A stretch of DNA of 64,000 nt from Acinetobacter sp. MB5 (GTDB lineage Bacteria; Pseudomonadota; Gammaproteobacteria; Pseudomonadales; Moraxellaceae), in contig NZ_POVU01000013.1 in the NCBI RefSeq assembly GCF_003261585.1, positions 1-64,000 on the forward strand, given 5' to 3'. A program made the translations under genes and the position numbers. Positions 8,373 to 16,936 of the stretch are shown in pieces (the first letter of the stretch is position 1; every line of letters begins with the position of its first letter). The notes under the pieces were generated by a model. It did no database searches, was not told the DNA's origin, and saw only the letters and a list, made by a program, of their open reading frames with translations.

Positions 8373-10292
8373 ATGAACAACAAATTATATTATTGGGCTG
8401 AAAATGTAGACAGCTATACCTCTGACAATGAAAAAGACTATGACAAAGTTATTGAAATAAAACGCTTAAATTTCTTTATTGGTAAAAATAATGCGGGGAA
8501 AAGTCGTTTTTTACGGTCACTATTTACTTCTGAGAAAAGTGTTAAAGATCATAATTTCTATGATGTAACATCACAAATAAATGAACTAAAAAAATTAGTA
8601 GAAAATTCTAGTCAACATATCATTTTTAATAATGCATTTAATTCACAGTATCGAAATCACTTAATGCAAAAAATTAATTCACTTATAGAGATACCAAAAT
8701 TTCCAAGAAATCAATATAAAAATACATTTGTAGATATTTTCAATGAAATCAAGAAATATAAATTTAGAAACTCAGAAGAGCTATCTAAATTACTTATTGA
8801 TATAGAAAATGATATTCTTAATTATTTATCGAAAACTCTAAATGCTTTAACTGAAACAAATAAAAAATATATTCCAGTCCTGCGAGGCATGCGACCTGTT
8901 TCTAATATCGAAAATGAACAACCCTATATAGAACGTACCAAAAAAGATTATTTTAAAGGTCAAAAACAATTTGATGCTTCTAACATTGTTACAGGCGAAA
9001 GTCTTTATAACGAATTAAAAATCCATTTACTTGGTGAGCCTGAACAACGGGACTTGATCAGAAACTATGAAGAAAAATTAAGTCAGTATTTCTTTGATAA
9101 TGAAACAGTAACTTTAATTCCTAAATTTGGAAAAGATGCAAAGGGCGATGAAATCGACGTAGTTCATATCAAAATTGGCAGTGATGCTCAGTTTCCAATT
9201 TATAATCTTGGTGATGGCCTTCAACAGGCAATTATCTTAACCTATGAAGCCTTTATCAAAAGAAAAGATAAGGATGGGAAAAATCAAATCCTTGCATTTT
9301 TTATTGAAGAACCTGAACTGCATATGCATGCAGGTATGGTTCGTCAGCTTATGAATTTCTATTTAAATGAAACCACGCATTATTACTTCTTTACCACGCA
9401 TTCAAACCACCTTTTAGACATGGCAGATGAATCAGACCAAGTAATCATCCAGAAATTTGTCAAAGAACCAAAAACAGATGATTCAAGTCAATTTGATTTT
9501 AAAATTTACCGTTGTGACCGAGATCGGGACTTACTTGCTTCGTTAGGTGTAAAACCTTCTTCTGTTTATTTAGCCAATTGCACTATTTGGGTAGAAGGGA
9601 TTACTGACAGACTCTATATCACGAAGTATATGGAGAAATATTTGAGCGAATTAGAAAAAACCAACGTAGCGTTATATAAAAAATATCGCCGCTTTATGCC
9701 AAATTATCACTACACTTTTGTGGAGTATGCAGGAAGTAATTTAGTGCATTGGTCTTTTAGTGATGATTATGCAGATCATTTAGATGATAAAGGTTTAAGT
9801 GCAAAAGCTGTTGCAAGTGAAATGCTGTTAATTGCTGATGGAGATATTCAAGGTAAAGCTGATCGTGTCAAAGTCTTACAAGACGAATTAAAATCTGGAA
9901 ACTATTTCATTCTAAAATGTAAAGAAACTGAAAATACACTGCCTAAAGATTCAATTATTCGTGTCGCAAAATCTAGATTTTCTCGCATGAAGCCTGAAAC
10001 TAAAAAAAGCTATGACATTGTTCTCATCGACCAAATTACAGATGAAAATTATTTTGATCATGCAGATGATGGAATTGGAAAATTGCTTGATATTCAAATC
10101 AAAAAGCCAAAGTCTACATCTACTAAAACTGCTTTTGCTGATGGTACTGGTGTTGGGACAATTAAATACAAATTAGATTTTTGCCGTGAAATTATTAGAG
10201 ATTTTGATGAAAACCAAGATTGGCAACTCACTCCTAAAGCGACTGAGCTTTGCAAACGAATTTTCAGCCATATCGAAAAATGTAATCTTTAA
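8373..10292 (+). CDS. OLD-family ATPase with TOPRIM-like nuclease domain
   Basis: A 639-residue protein. The N-terminal ABC/SMC-like ATPase has Walker A GKNNAGKS at 37-44, a signature-like NLGDGLQQA near 276, Walker B FFIEEPELHMH near 309 and the H-loop TTHSNHLLD near 340. The C-terminal TOPRIM-like part has WVEGITDR near 405 and LLIADGDIQG near 485, the acidic residues expected for metal-dependent cleavage. This is the Overcoming-Lysogenization-Defect family, often anti-phage. No UvrD-like (GajB) partner or reverse transcriptase lies beside it, so it resembles a single-gene class. It is more A+T-rich than its neighbours, lies on the opposite strand and separates the two guanidine units, which suggests horizontal insertion. 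Confidence 0.85.
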   Translation: MNNKLYYWAENVDSYTSDNEKDYDKVIEIKRLNFFIGKNNAGKSRFLRSLFTSEKSVKDHNFYDVTSQINELKKLVENSSQHIIFNNAFNSQYRNHLMQKINSLIEIPKFPRNQYKNTFVDIFNEIKKYKFRNSEELSKLLIDIENDILNYLSKTLNALTETNKKYIPVLRGMRPVSNIENEQPYIERTKKDYFKGQKQFDASNIVTGESLYNELKIHLLGEPEQRDLIRNYEEKLSQYFFDNETVTLIPKFGKDAKGDEIDVVHIKIGSDAQFPIYNLGDGLQQAIILTYEAFIKRKDKDGKNQILAFFIEEPELHMHAGMVRQLMNFYLNETTHYYFFTTHSNHLLDMADESDQVIIQKFVKEPKTDDSSQFDFKIYRCDRDRDLLASLGVKPSSVYLANCTIWVEGITDRLYITKYMEKYLSELEKTNVALYKKYRRFMPNYHYTFVEYAGSNLVHWSFSDDYADHLDDKGLSAKAVASEMLLIADGDIQGKADRVKVLQDELKSGNYFILKCKETENTLPKDSIIRVAKSRFSRMKPETKKSYDIVLIDQITDENYFDHADDGIGKLLDIQIKKPKSTSTKTAFADGTGVGTIKYKLDFCREIIRDFDENQDWQLTPKATELCKRIFSHIEKCNL

Positions 10293-10305
10293 ATAATTAA
10301 AAATT

Positions 10306-10337
10306 GCCCGAACTCCAATTTTAAAAAGAGTTCGGGC
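10306..10337 (-). terminator. Intrinsic terminator between convergent old-like and carboxylase genes
   Basis: A perfect 10-bp stem, GCCCGAACTC/GAGTTCGGGC with a 12-nt loop, starts 8 bp beyond the carboxylase stop. On the minus strand it is followed by AATTTTTAATT, so it should end the carboxylase transcript. It may also act on the convergent gene. Confidence 0.8.
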
Positions 10338-10344
10338 CAATCAT

Positions 10345-13300
10345 TTAAGCCACAGGCGCTAACGTAAACAAAACCTGCCCCGTTTTCACGGTTTGCCCTT
10401 TTTCAATGGTAATCGCCTCAACCTTCATCCGTTCAGGCGCAACAATTGGAATCTCAATCTTCATAGCTTCAATCACGGCAAGGGTCGCGCCCTCCTCCAC
10501 AATATCACCCAATGCACATTCAATTTTCCAGATTGACCCCGGCATATGCGACTCAACCGAACATCCCCCTTCAGGAATCGTCACGGCTTCACCATCATCC
10601 ACCGCATCGAGACTTTCAGACACGTATTCTTGCAATCCTGCTTCATGCCAACGACGACGTTCAGCTTCGAAGTTGGCTTGCTGCATGTCTTTAAACGCAT
10701 GAATCGTTTCAGCATTTTTTTCTAAGAAGTCATTGTATTCTTTCAGATTTAAAACACCATCTTCAATCCGAAGTTTTAAACGACCTGCCTTAAAGTCTTC
10801 GCGCATGTGCAACAGTTCAGCTTCAGACACTTCATAAAACTTCACTTGGTCAAAGAAGCGCAGTAACCACGGTCTACCGTCTTCAAAGTCAACATTTTTA
10901 CGGTAGCGACTCCACATTTGTGTCGTCCGTCCCACAAACTGATAGCCCCCCGGCCCTTCCATGCCGTACACACACATATATGCGCCACCAATACCCACCG
11001 CATTTTCAGGAGTCCAAGTCCGTGCAGGGTTATATTTGGTGGTGACTAGACGCTGACGCGGATCGAGTGGTGTTGCAACAGGTGCGCCCAAATACACATC
11101 GCCCAAGCCCATCACCAGATAATTGGCGCTATACACCACATCTTTAACCGCCTGTTTCGATGCCAAACCGTTGATACGACGAATAAACTCGACATTGTCA
11201 GGGCACCAAGGCGCATCTGGACGCACAATTTGCGTATAACGCTCAGTCGCCAGTTTGGTTTGTGAATCTTCCCAAGCCAAAGGCAAATACACGGTGCGCG
11301 ATGGCACTTGCATATTGTGAATATCAGGCAATTCATTTTCGGCTTGTTGCAGTTTATGCAGCAGTTCAATCTGATCAAGCGCAATCGAATCAAAATGAAT
11401 CTGTAATGAACGAATGCCCGGTGTTAAATCAATAATCCCCTGAATATCTTGATCTTTTACCCACTGCATCAAGGCATGAATACGGAAACGTAAGTTCAGG
11501 TCGAGAACCAGTTCACCGTATTCCACCAACAAATAGCTGTTGCCCGCAGGTCGATACGTCACACTCGGCAAATCGTCCTGTCCTGCAAGCGTCGCTAAAA
11601 CAGCATCGTTTAGAGTCTCCGTTTCTGCTTTAAACTCAGGGCTAAAATCAATTCCTGTGACATCATCACCCACTACACTTTGATGATACTGTTGATCGAG
11701 CGCTTTGGCTTGCGCATAGCTGACAGGAATAAATTTGACTTTATCGCCTGCTTTCAACTGGCCGATTTTCCAAAGTTCAGAGTGAATCACCACCGCAGGG
11801 CAAACGAAACCGCCCAGACTTGGCCCATCTGGCCCCAAGATAATCGGCATGTCGCCTGTAAAGTCGATTGCACCAATCGCATAGGCATTGTCATGAATGT
11901 TGGATGGATGCAGCCCTGCTTCACCACCATCCTGACGTGCCCATTCAGGTTTTGGCCCAATCAGGCGAATGCCTGTACGACTTGAGTTATAGTGAATTTC
12001 AAACGTGTTCGCAAAGAACGTGTCGATGTCTTGCTTTGTAAAGAAATCAGGTGCGCCATGTGGGCCATACATCACCGCAATTTCCCATGTATGAGAAAAT
12101 GCAGGAATTTGTGCTTGAGGCAGTGTAGTGGTGTTTTGGGTCGAATATTCAGTGATCGGCAACATATCGCCAATCAGCAAATTACGTCCTGCATGTCCGC
12201 CAAATTGCCCCAGTGTAAAGGTTGCTTGCGAGCCTAAATATTCAGGCACATCCAGACCGCCTTTAATCCCGATATAACTACGGCAACCTGTGGTGATCGA
12301 ACCACATTTAAGCACCTGACCTTTTTTGACATTGATGGTTTGCCACATCGCTACGGCTTCGCCATCAAGTTTGGATGGCATATCGCCACCTGTAATCACG
12401 ATTTGGCTGTCACAGTGGAATTTTAAAGTCGGGCCTTGCAAGGTACATTCAAGCCCTGCGGTATTTTTTGGATTGCCTAAAAGTTGGTTGGCAACCGTTA
12501 AACTTAAAGGGTCAATCGCACCCGATGGTGGCACACCGACATCCCAATAACCCAAGCGCCCTGTGACATCCTGCACTGAAGTTTGGATACCTGCTTGCAG
12601 CACTTCAATTTTTTGGGTTTTCCATTCAAAGGTATTTAAAAAACGTGTGGTCTGTGTGCCTTCATGAAACACATCGCAGGCAATAATGTTTTGTAAATAC
12701 TCAAGATTGGTTTCAACCCCTGCAACTTTGGTCTTTTCCAGACTTGAGCTCATGGCTTGAATGGCGTCATCACGCGTATGAGCCGTTACGATGATTTTGG
12801 CAATCATCGGGTCATAAAAAGACGAGACATTTGAGCCTGTTTCAACCCAAGTTTCGACCCGTGCCTGCTCGTCAAATTTGACATAAGTGAGTAAGCCTGC
12901 ACTCGGTTGAAATTGCTTGATCGGGTCTTCTGCGTATAAACGGACTTGAATCGAGTGACCTTTCGGTGCTAATTCTTCAGTCGGAGCTGTCCAGTCACCA
13001 CTCGCCAGTGTCACCATCCATTCAACCAAATCGACACCAAAGACTTGCTCAGTGACTCCATGTTCCACTTGCAGACGAGTGTTGACTTCCAAGAAATAAA
13101 ATTCTTGGGTTTCGGTATCCATGACAAATTCAACTGTTCCCGCAGAACGATAATTCACCGATTGCATCAGTTGAATCGCCACTTTTTGAATGTAGGCACG
13201 TTGTTCATCATTCAAATGTGGTGCAGGGGTTTCCTCAATCACCTTTTGGTTACGACGCTGCACCGAACAATCACGCTCGCCCAATGCTAAAACCTGACCC

Positions 13301-13950
13301 TGACCATCGCCAAAAATCTGTACTTCAATATGGCGGGCATGCTGGACAAATTTTTCCAGATACAAGCCTGCATCTTTAAAGTTGGCTTGCGCCAAATAGG
13401 ACACGGTTTGATAGGCATCTTTAAGTTCGGTTTCATTCCACACCAAACGCATCCCAATCCCGCCACCGCCCGCGGTACTTTTCAACATGACGGGATAACC
13501 AATTCGTGCTGCTTCGGTGAGTGCTTCGGCTTGATCGGCCAGTAATGAACTTCCCGGTAATAGCGGCACTTGGCTTTTGATTGCCAGTTCACGTGCAGTA
13601 TGTTTTAAACCAAAGTCTTTCATTTGGCTGGAGTTTGGCCCAATAAAGGCAATGCCTTGGTTTTCACACAGGTCACAAAACTCGGCATTTTCCGACAAAA
13701 AACCATAGCCGGGGTGAATGGCTTCAGCGCCTGTTTGCTGTGCCACTTCCAATATTTTTTCAATATTTAAATAACTTTGCTGTGCAGGCGCAGCACCGAT
13801 ACAAAAAGCTTCATCTGCCAAAGTCACATGCAGCGAATCTCGGTCGGCTTCTGAGTAAACAGCGACGGAAGCAATGCCCAGTTTTTTCAAAGTGCGAATG
13901 ACACGACAGGCAATCGCACCGCGGTTGGCAATCAGGACTTTTTTAAACAT
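10345..13950 (-). CDS. uca: Biotin-dependent urea/guanidine carboxylase
   Basis: A 1201-residue multidomain carboxylase of normal family length. It begins with biotin carboxylase (FKKVLIANRGAIACRV at the start, the ATP-grasp Gly loop GGGGIGMRL near 161, EVNTRLQVEHGVTEQ near 290). A KipA/KipI-type carboxyltransferase follows (about 450-1030, with YGMEGPGGYQFVGRT near 995-1009). It ends with a biotinyl domain whose attachment motif reads EAMKIEI (usually AMKM). It carboxylates guanidine to carboxyguanidine, or urea to allophanate. The upstream guanidine riboswitch and the two deiminase subunits make guanidine the likely substrate. It starts 2 bp after the stop of the preceding gene. Confidence 0.9.
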   Translation of the reverse strand: MFKKVLIANRGAIACRVIRTLKKLGIASVAVYSEADRDSLHVTLADEAFCIGAAPAQQSYLNIEKILEVAQQTGAEAIHPGYGFLSENAEFCDLCENQGIAFIGPNSSQMKDFGLKHTARELAIKSQVPLLPGSSLLADQAEALTEAARIGYPVMLKSTAGGGGIGMRLVWNETELKDAYQTVSYLAQANFKDAGLYLEKFVQHARHIEVQIFGDGQGQVLALGERDCSVQRRNQKVIEETPAPHLNDEQRAYIQKVAIQLMQSVNYRSAGTVEFVMDTETQEFYFLEVNTRLQVEHGVTEQVFGVDLVEWMVTLASGDWTAPTEELAPKGHSIQVRLYAEDPIKQFQPSAGLLTYVKFDEQARVETWVETGSNVSSFYDPMIAKIIVTAHTRDDAIQAMSSSLEKTKVAGVETNLEYLQNIIACDVFHEGTQTTRFLNTFEWKTQKIEVLQAGIQTSVQDVTGRLGYWDVGVPPSGAIDPLSLTVANQLLGNPKNTAGLECTLQGPTLKFHCDSQIVITGGDMPSKLDGEAVAMWQTINVKKGQVLKCGSITTGCRSYIGIKGGLDVPEYLGSQATFTLGQFGGHAGRNLLIGDMLPITEYSTQNTTTLPQAQIPAFSHTWEIAVMYGPHGAPDFFTKQDIDTFFANTFEIHYNSSRTGIRLIGPKPEWARQDGGEAGLHPSNIHDNAYAIGAIDFTGDMPIILGPDGPSLGGFVCPAVVIHSELWKIGQLKAGDKVKFIPVSYAQAKALDQQYHQSVVGDDVTGIDFSPEFKAETETLNDAVLATLAGQDDLPSVTYRPAGNSYLLVEYGELVLDLNLRFRIHALMQWVKDQDIQGIIDLTPGIRSLQIHFDSIALDQIELLHKLQQAENELPDIHNMQVPSRTVYLPLAWEDSQTKLATERYTQIVRPDAPWCPDNVEFIRRINGLASKQAVKDVVYSANYLVMGLGDVYLGAPVATPLDPRQRLVTTKYNPARTWTPENAVGIGGAYMCVYGMEGPGGYQFVGRTTQMWSRYRKNVDFEDGRPWLLRFFDQVKFYEVSEAELLHMREDFKAGRLKLRIEDGVLNLKEYNDFLEKNAETIHAFKDMQQANFEAERRRWHEAGLQEYVSESLDAVDDGEAVTIPEGGCSVESHMPGSIWKIECALGDIVEEGATLAVIEAMKIEIPIVAPERMKVEAITIEKGQTVKTGQVLFTLAPVA

Positions 13951-13952
13951 GC

Positions 13953-14606
13953 TTACACCTCATCCGCTTCATGCACAACCAGTTGAATTTTGGTTGGGTT
14001 ATAGGCATTACAAGGATTATTTAACTGTGGGCAATTGGAAATCAGCACGATTAAATCCATTTCTGCCTGAATTTCAACGTATTTCCCCGGTGCAGAAATA
14101 CCATCATCAAATTTAAGCTGACCATCAGCGGTGACAGGCACATTCATAAAGAAATTAATATTCGGGCCAATATGACGCACATTCAGCGCATATTTGTGTG
14201 CAATCGGATGTTTCGCCAACGCATACATAAAGTTATTACGGCAACTGTGCATCGGGTATTTATCGTGTGCATAACGAACCGTATTACTTTCACACGAACA
14301 CGCCCCACCCAAGGTGTCATGGCGACCACAGTTATCATCGTGAATCACCGCCAACGGGCGACCTAAATTGCTGTATAACGTTGTACCTTTTTCAAGGTAA
14401 ATATGCTGGTTGATGGCCAAAGTATCTGTTGCACTGTAGCGTTCGTTTGGATCTTCTGCGCTAATAAATAAGGTATCAACAGCTTGGTTGCCTTCGAGGT
14501 CAATAATTCGGAAATATTGCCCTTTTTTGACTTCACACATCCATGCTTCGCCAGCAGGGCAAACTTCATTGAGTACTGATTTTTCAAACGATTGTAAACT
14601 TGTCAT
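13953..14606 (-). CDS. Carboxyguanidine deiminase subunit, UAAP2/DUF1989 type
   Basis: A 217-residue DUF1989 protein when started at the ATG at 14606, which has AGGGGA eight bases upstream. A longer reading would run back into the preceding gene. It carries HDTLGGACSCES with two Cys near residues 97-99, plus downstream NFFMNVPV and ISAPGKYVEIQAEMDL. Once called urea-amidolyase-associated protein 2, this protein and its partner form a heteromeric deiminase (CgdAB) that converts carboxyguanidine to allophanate, as described in guanidine-assimilating bacteria. The Cys-rich motif is likely the metal-binding part. It is 19 bp after UAAP1 and 2 bp before the carboxylase. Confidence 0.85.
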   Translation of the reverse strand: MTSLQSFEKSVLNEVCPAGEAWMCEVKKGQYFRIIDLEGNQAVDTLFISAEDPNERYSATDTLAINQHIYLEKGTTLYSNLGRPLAVIHDDNCGRHDTLGGACSCESNTVRYAHDKYPMHSCRNNFMYALAKHPIAHKYALNVRHIGPNINFFMNVPVTADGQLKFDDGISAPGKYVEIQAEMDLIVLISNCPQLNNPCNAYNPTKIQLVVHEADEV

Positions 14607-14625
14607 TTCGGTATCCCCTGCCAAT

Positions 14626-15369
14626 TTAGTATGTATTTTCAAGTGCGTAATAACGGGCATTATTCGCAAATGCACGTTGGTTTTGTGGGCATGAATCTCG
14701 GCAAATGTCGGTTTCATTTAAAGGCAACGCTTTAAACAATTTCATTTGCACATCGGCAGGTTGATAGCACTCTGCACCATCCAAAGCATGAGGTGCAGCA
14801 GAAAGGAAAACTAGACAATCCATGTCAAAACGGATTTCAATGATTTGATCAGTATTGTCAGACTCGACATAAGACAGTTTCCCCTCATCATTCGGGGTCA
14901 CTTTTGAAAATAGGTTTAGCGTTGCACTTAAATCGGCTTGTCCAAGTGAATATTTGCTCATTTCGACCAGCAAGCTGTCCAAGCCATTTTGGTACATGTC
15001 ATTGCGTGCATCTTGGAAAGTACGCGTTCCAAATTTTTGTGCAATCTGTTCAGGTCGGCTTGGGCCACAAATCACATCGTTCCAGCCATGATCATCGTGA
15101 ACAATTGATGCCATCACGCGCCCTAAGTCTGAATACAAGACATGTGAATCTTTAAGAAATGCCGTATGTTGACCTTTTAAAGTGTCTGGCATATTAAATC
15201 GTTCAAGTTTATCGGCAGCATTGACACAGAATAAGGACACATTGGCATGTGCAGCAAGTGACTGAAACTGCAAGATCGTGCCTTTTTGAATACGGCCTGA
15301 CCAGTGGTGTCCTCCTGGTAAAAGTTCAGACCAAATTGCTTGATTGTTATGATAATTTATCGTGTTCAT
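14626..15369 (-). CDS. Carboxyguanidine deiminase subunit, UAAP1/DUF1989 type
   Basis: A 247-residue DUF1989 protein and the first gene after the guanidine riboswitch. I start at the ATG at 15369, with GGAG five bases upstream; an in-frame GTG lies two codons earlier. The family pattern is seen in WSGRIQKGTILQFQ near the start and HDDHGWNDVICGPSRPEQ near 107-124. It lacks the paired Cys of its partner, so it may be the non-metal or structural subunit. Together with UAAP2 it should act between the carboxylase and allophanate hydrolase. Confidence 0.85.
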   Translation of the reverse strand: MNTINYHNNQAIWSELLPGGHHWSGRIQKGTILQFQSLAAHANVSLFCVNAADKLERFNMPDTLKGQHTAFLKDSHVLYSDLGRVMASIVHDDHGWNDVICGPSRPEQIAQKFGTRTFQDARNDMYQNGLDSLLVEMSKYSLGQADLSATLNLFSKVTPNDEGKLSYVESDNTDQIIEIRFDMDCLVFLSAAPHALDGAECYQPADVQMKLFKALPLNETDICRDSCPQNQRAFANNARYYALENTY

Positions 15370-15389
15370 AGCCACTCCTGTCGGATAGT

Positions 15390-15490
15390 TTTGACTTCCT
15401 CCCGGGCTTTTATCCCTCCGTGTAGTTCGCTAGGAACCGTGAACTCTCGGTCCAGTCATACACTGCTGTATCGGAACCCTAGATCACTTT
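15390..15490 (-). ncRNA. Guanidine-I (ykkC) riboswitch
   Basis: The minus strand contains, in order, the conserved blocks of this aptamer: CTAGGGTTCCG (15473-15483), a variable hairpin, ACTGGACCGAGAG, a second hairpin, then ACGGAGGGATAAAAGCCCGG and GAGGAAG (to about 15395). It is followed by the ribosome-binding site of the first deiminase gene at about 15380. Guanidine binding turns expression on. This identifies the operon as guanidine-responsive rather than urea-responsive. The match is by eye, but several invariant blocks are in the correct order and spacing. Confidence 0.93.
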
Positions 15491-15504
15491 TTCTTATTTG
15501 TGTA

Positions 15505-15523
15505 GATGCAAAGGACATGCCAA
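15505..15523 (-). promoter_or_regulatory. Sigma-54 (RpoN) promoter of the guanidine carboxylase operon
   Basis: The minus strand reads TTGGCATGTCCTTTGCATC, a -24/-12 element with GG-N10-GC spacing and one mismatch (TGGCAT for TGGCAC). The predicted start near 15495 falls immediately upstream of the riboswitch, just where the leader should begin. The operon would thus need both an RpoN activator (nitrogen limitation) and guanidine. Confidence 0.7.
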
Positions 15524-16042
15524 TTTAGTATTACTATTTTCACTTTAAGTAATACTATTTTGCTCATTTCAGGTGCGCTTTATGAAAAATCGCTGTTTTT
15601 GTGCGCCAAATTGACGAGGCTCGGTCAGAGAAATGTCACTTAAAGAACACATCGGTTGAAAAATATGAATGCTGCTGTCAGCACAGCGATTTTTGATGAT
15701 GTTATTTCTTAATCCAATCGACTTTGACATGTACTTTTGCTTTACCTGCTCCGAATCCTATCCATACGCAAGGCTCACTATCCTGCATTAAAATTCAATT
15801 TTTATTTATTCCACATCTCTAGTTTCTCTAAATGATGAATAGCCACAAAATGCAGCATGACAAAAATATGCCCAGCATTTCATGCTGATTTTAATTCATG
15901 CTAGAAGAAAGCTGATTTGATGATCTTTTTATCGCATGGCTTAAGTGTTAGTATATCGCGCTAAAAAATCATCTTATTTTTATAATTTTATATTCTTCAA
16001 ATCTATTTTGATGAAAATTAAATCGACAGCACTTCATAAAAA
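15524..16042. other. Gene-free region upstream of the guanidine operon and the 16-kb membrane protein
   Basis: No convincing gene. A 28-codon minus-strand open stretch (15702-15788, containing WIGFGAGKAKVHVKVDW, ending in a TAA) looks protein-like but has no ribosome-binding site. It may be a remnant. This region should also hold the activator site of the sigma-54 promoter, which I could not place. Confidence 0.4.
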
Positions 16043-16723
16043 ATGATCTCAAATCTTAAATATAAATATCGAAAGCAAAATATTCTTCTGTGTATCCTAT
16101 TGCTTATTCTCTTTATACCCCCTGTATTGTTATTTCCAGCATATCCTGAAACTGTATGGCAAGATACTATTTATCGCTATATCACTGAAAATTTGCATAT
16201 TACCGTTGGTATAAATGGCCCACTCCCATTTTTCACCGTGCTTTCTAACCTCTACACAACTATTTTTATAATTTTTCTAGGTAGTTACTTGTTTTACTTA
16301 TTGGTACAGAAATTTGGTCTAGAGAGGGAATTTCAACAGGAATTTTTTAAACTATCTTTTCAAAGTGTATTTCGACCTTCAGATCAGTATCCTTGGCGAA
16401 AAATTATCATCTTTAAGATCATCTTAATGGTCTGCGTTTTGACTATGCTCTGTTTTTTCATTTTCTTACATAATCAGGCTGAAAATATTTCTTTTAAATC
16501 TTATAAGAAAGAGACATTTTATCTTTTGTATCATTTTAAATTAGGCATCATTTTAGGTGAAATATTCATTAACTTATTTCTTATCCTTCCATTTTTCTAT
16601 TTTTTAACTTTTATGATTTATCTGATCAATTATCTCAGAGGTCTAGGCACTGGTAAAATTATTTCTCCTATGCCACCAGCCAGAAAGAAAAGGAAGAATC
16701 GACAAAGGAAGAGGAAGTTATAA
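16043..16723 (+). CDS. Hypothetical four-helix membrane protein
   Basis: A 226-residue protein I do not recognise. Four hydrophobic helices are clear, at about residues 14-32, 66-90, 121-144 and 168-195. The first is preceded by basic residues (KYKYRKQ). The tail is extremely basic (RKKRKNRQRKRKL), so it should lie in the cytoplasm. No clear Shine-Dalgarno precedes the ATG. It stands alone between the guanidine operon and mtlD, with 213 bp to the latter. Confidence 0.6.
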   Translation: MISNLKYKYRKQNILLCILLLILFIPPVLLFPAYPETVWQDTIYRYITENLHITVGINGPLPFFTVLSNLYTTIFIIFLGSYLFYLLVQKFGLEREFQQEFFKLSFQSVFRPSDQYPWRKIIIFKIILMVCVLTMLCFFIFLHNQAENISFKSYKKETFYLLYHFKLGIILGEIFINLFLILPFFYFLTFMIYLINYLRGLGTGKIISPMPPARKKRKNRQRKRKL

Positions 16724-16936
16724 GTAGCGTTTAGAGTTGGCTAACAATACAAAAATCATCTTGCAGGCATCAGAGTTACAGTCCATACATATAAAACTAT
16801 AAATAAAACACAAAAAAAACTTATAATCTTATTTTTTGGTTATTTTTTAACCAATTTTGTTTCATAACTTAACATCTATCCTTTCCTGTCATTTTTTCTG
16901 TAGGCTGATATAAAAACGCTAAGGAATAAGGGCTAG

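Noticed and set aside
13045..13290. Long antisense open frames within the carboxylase, mtlD and aminotransferase genes
   Set aside because: They lie in another frame or strand of well-supported genes, have no ribosome-binding sites and low-complexity composition.
15596..15625. NtrC-like TGCGCCAAATTG element upstream of the guanidine operon
   Set aside because: Only one half resembles the TGCACC-N5-GGTGCA consensus; too weak to claim.
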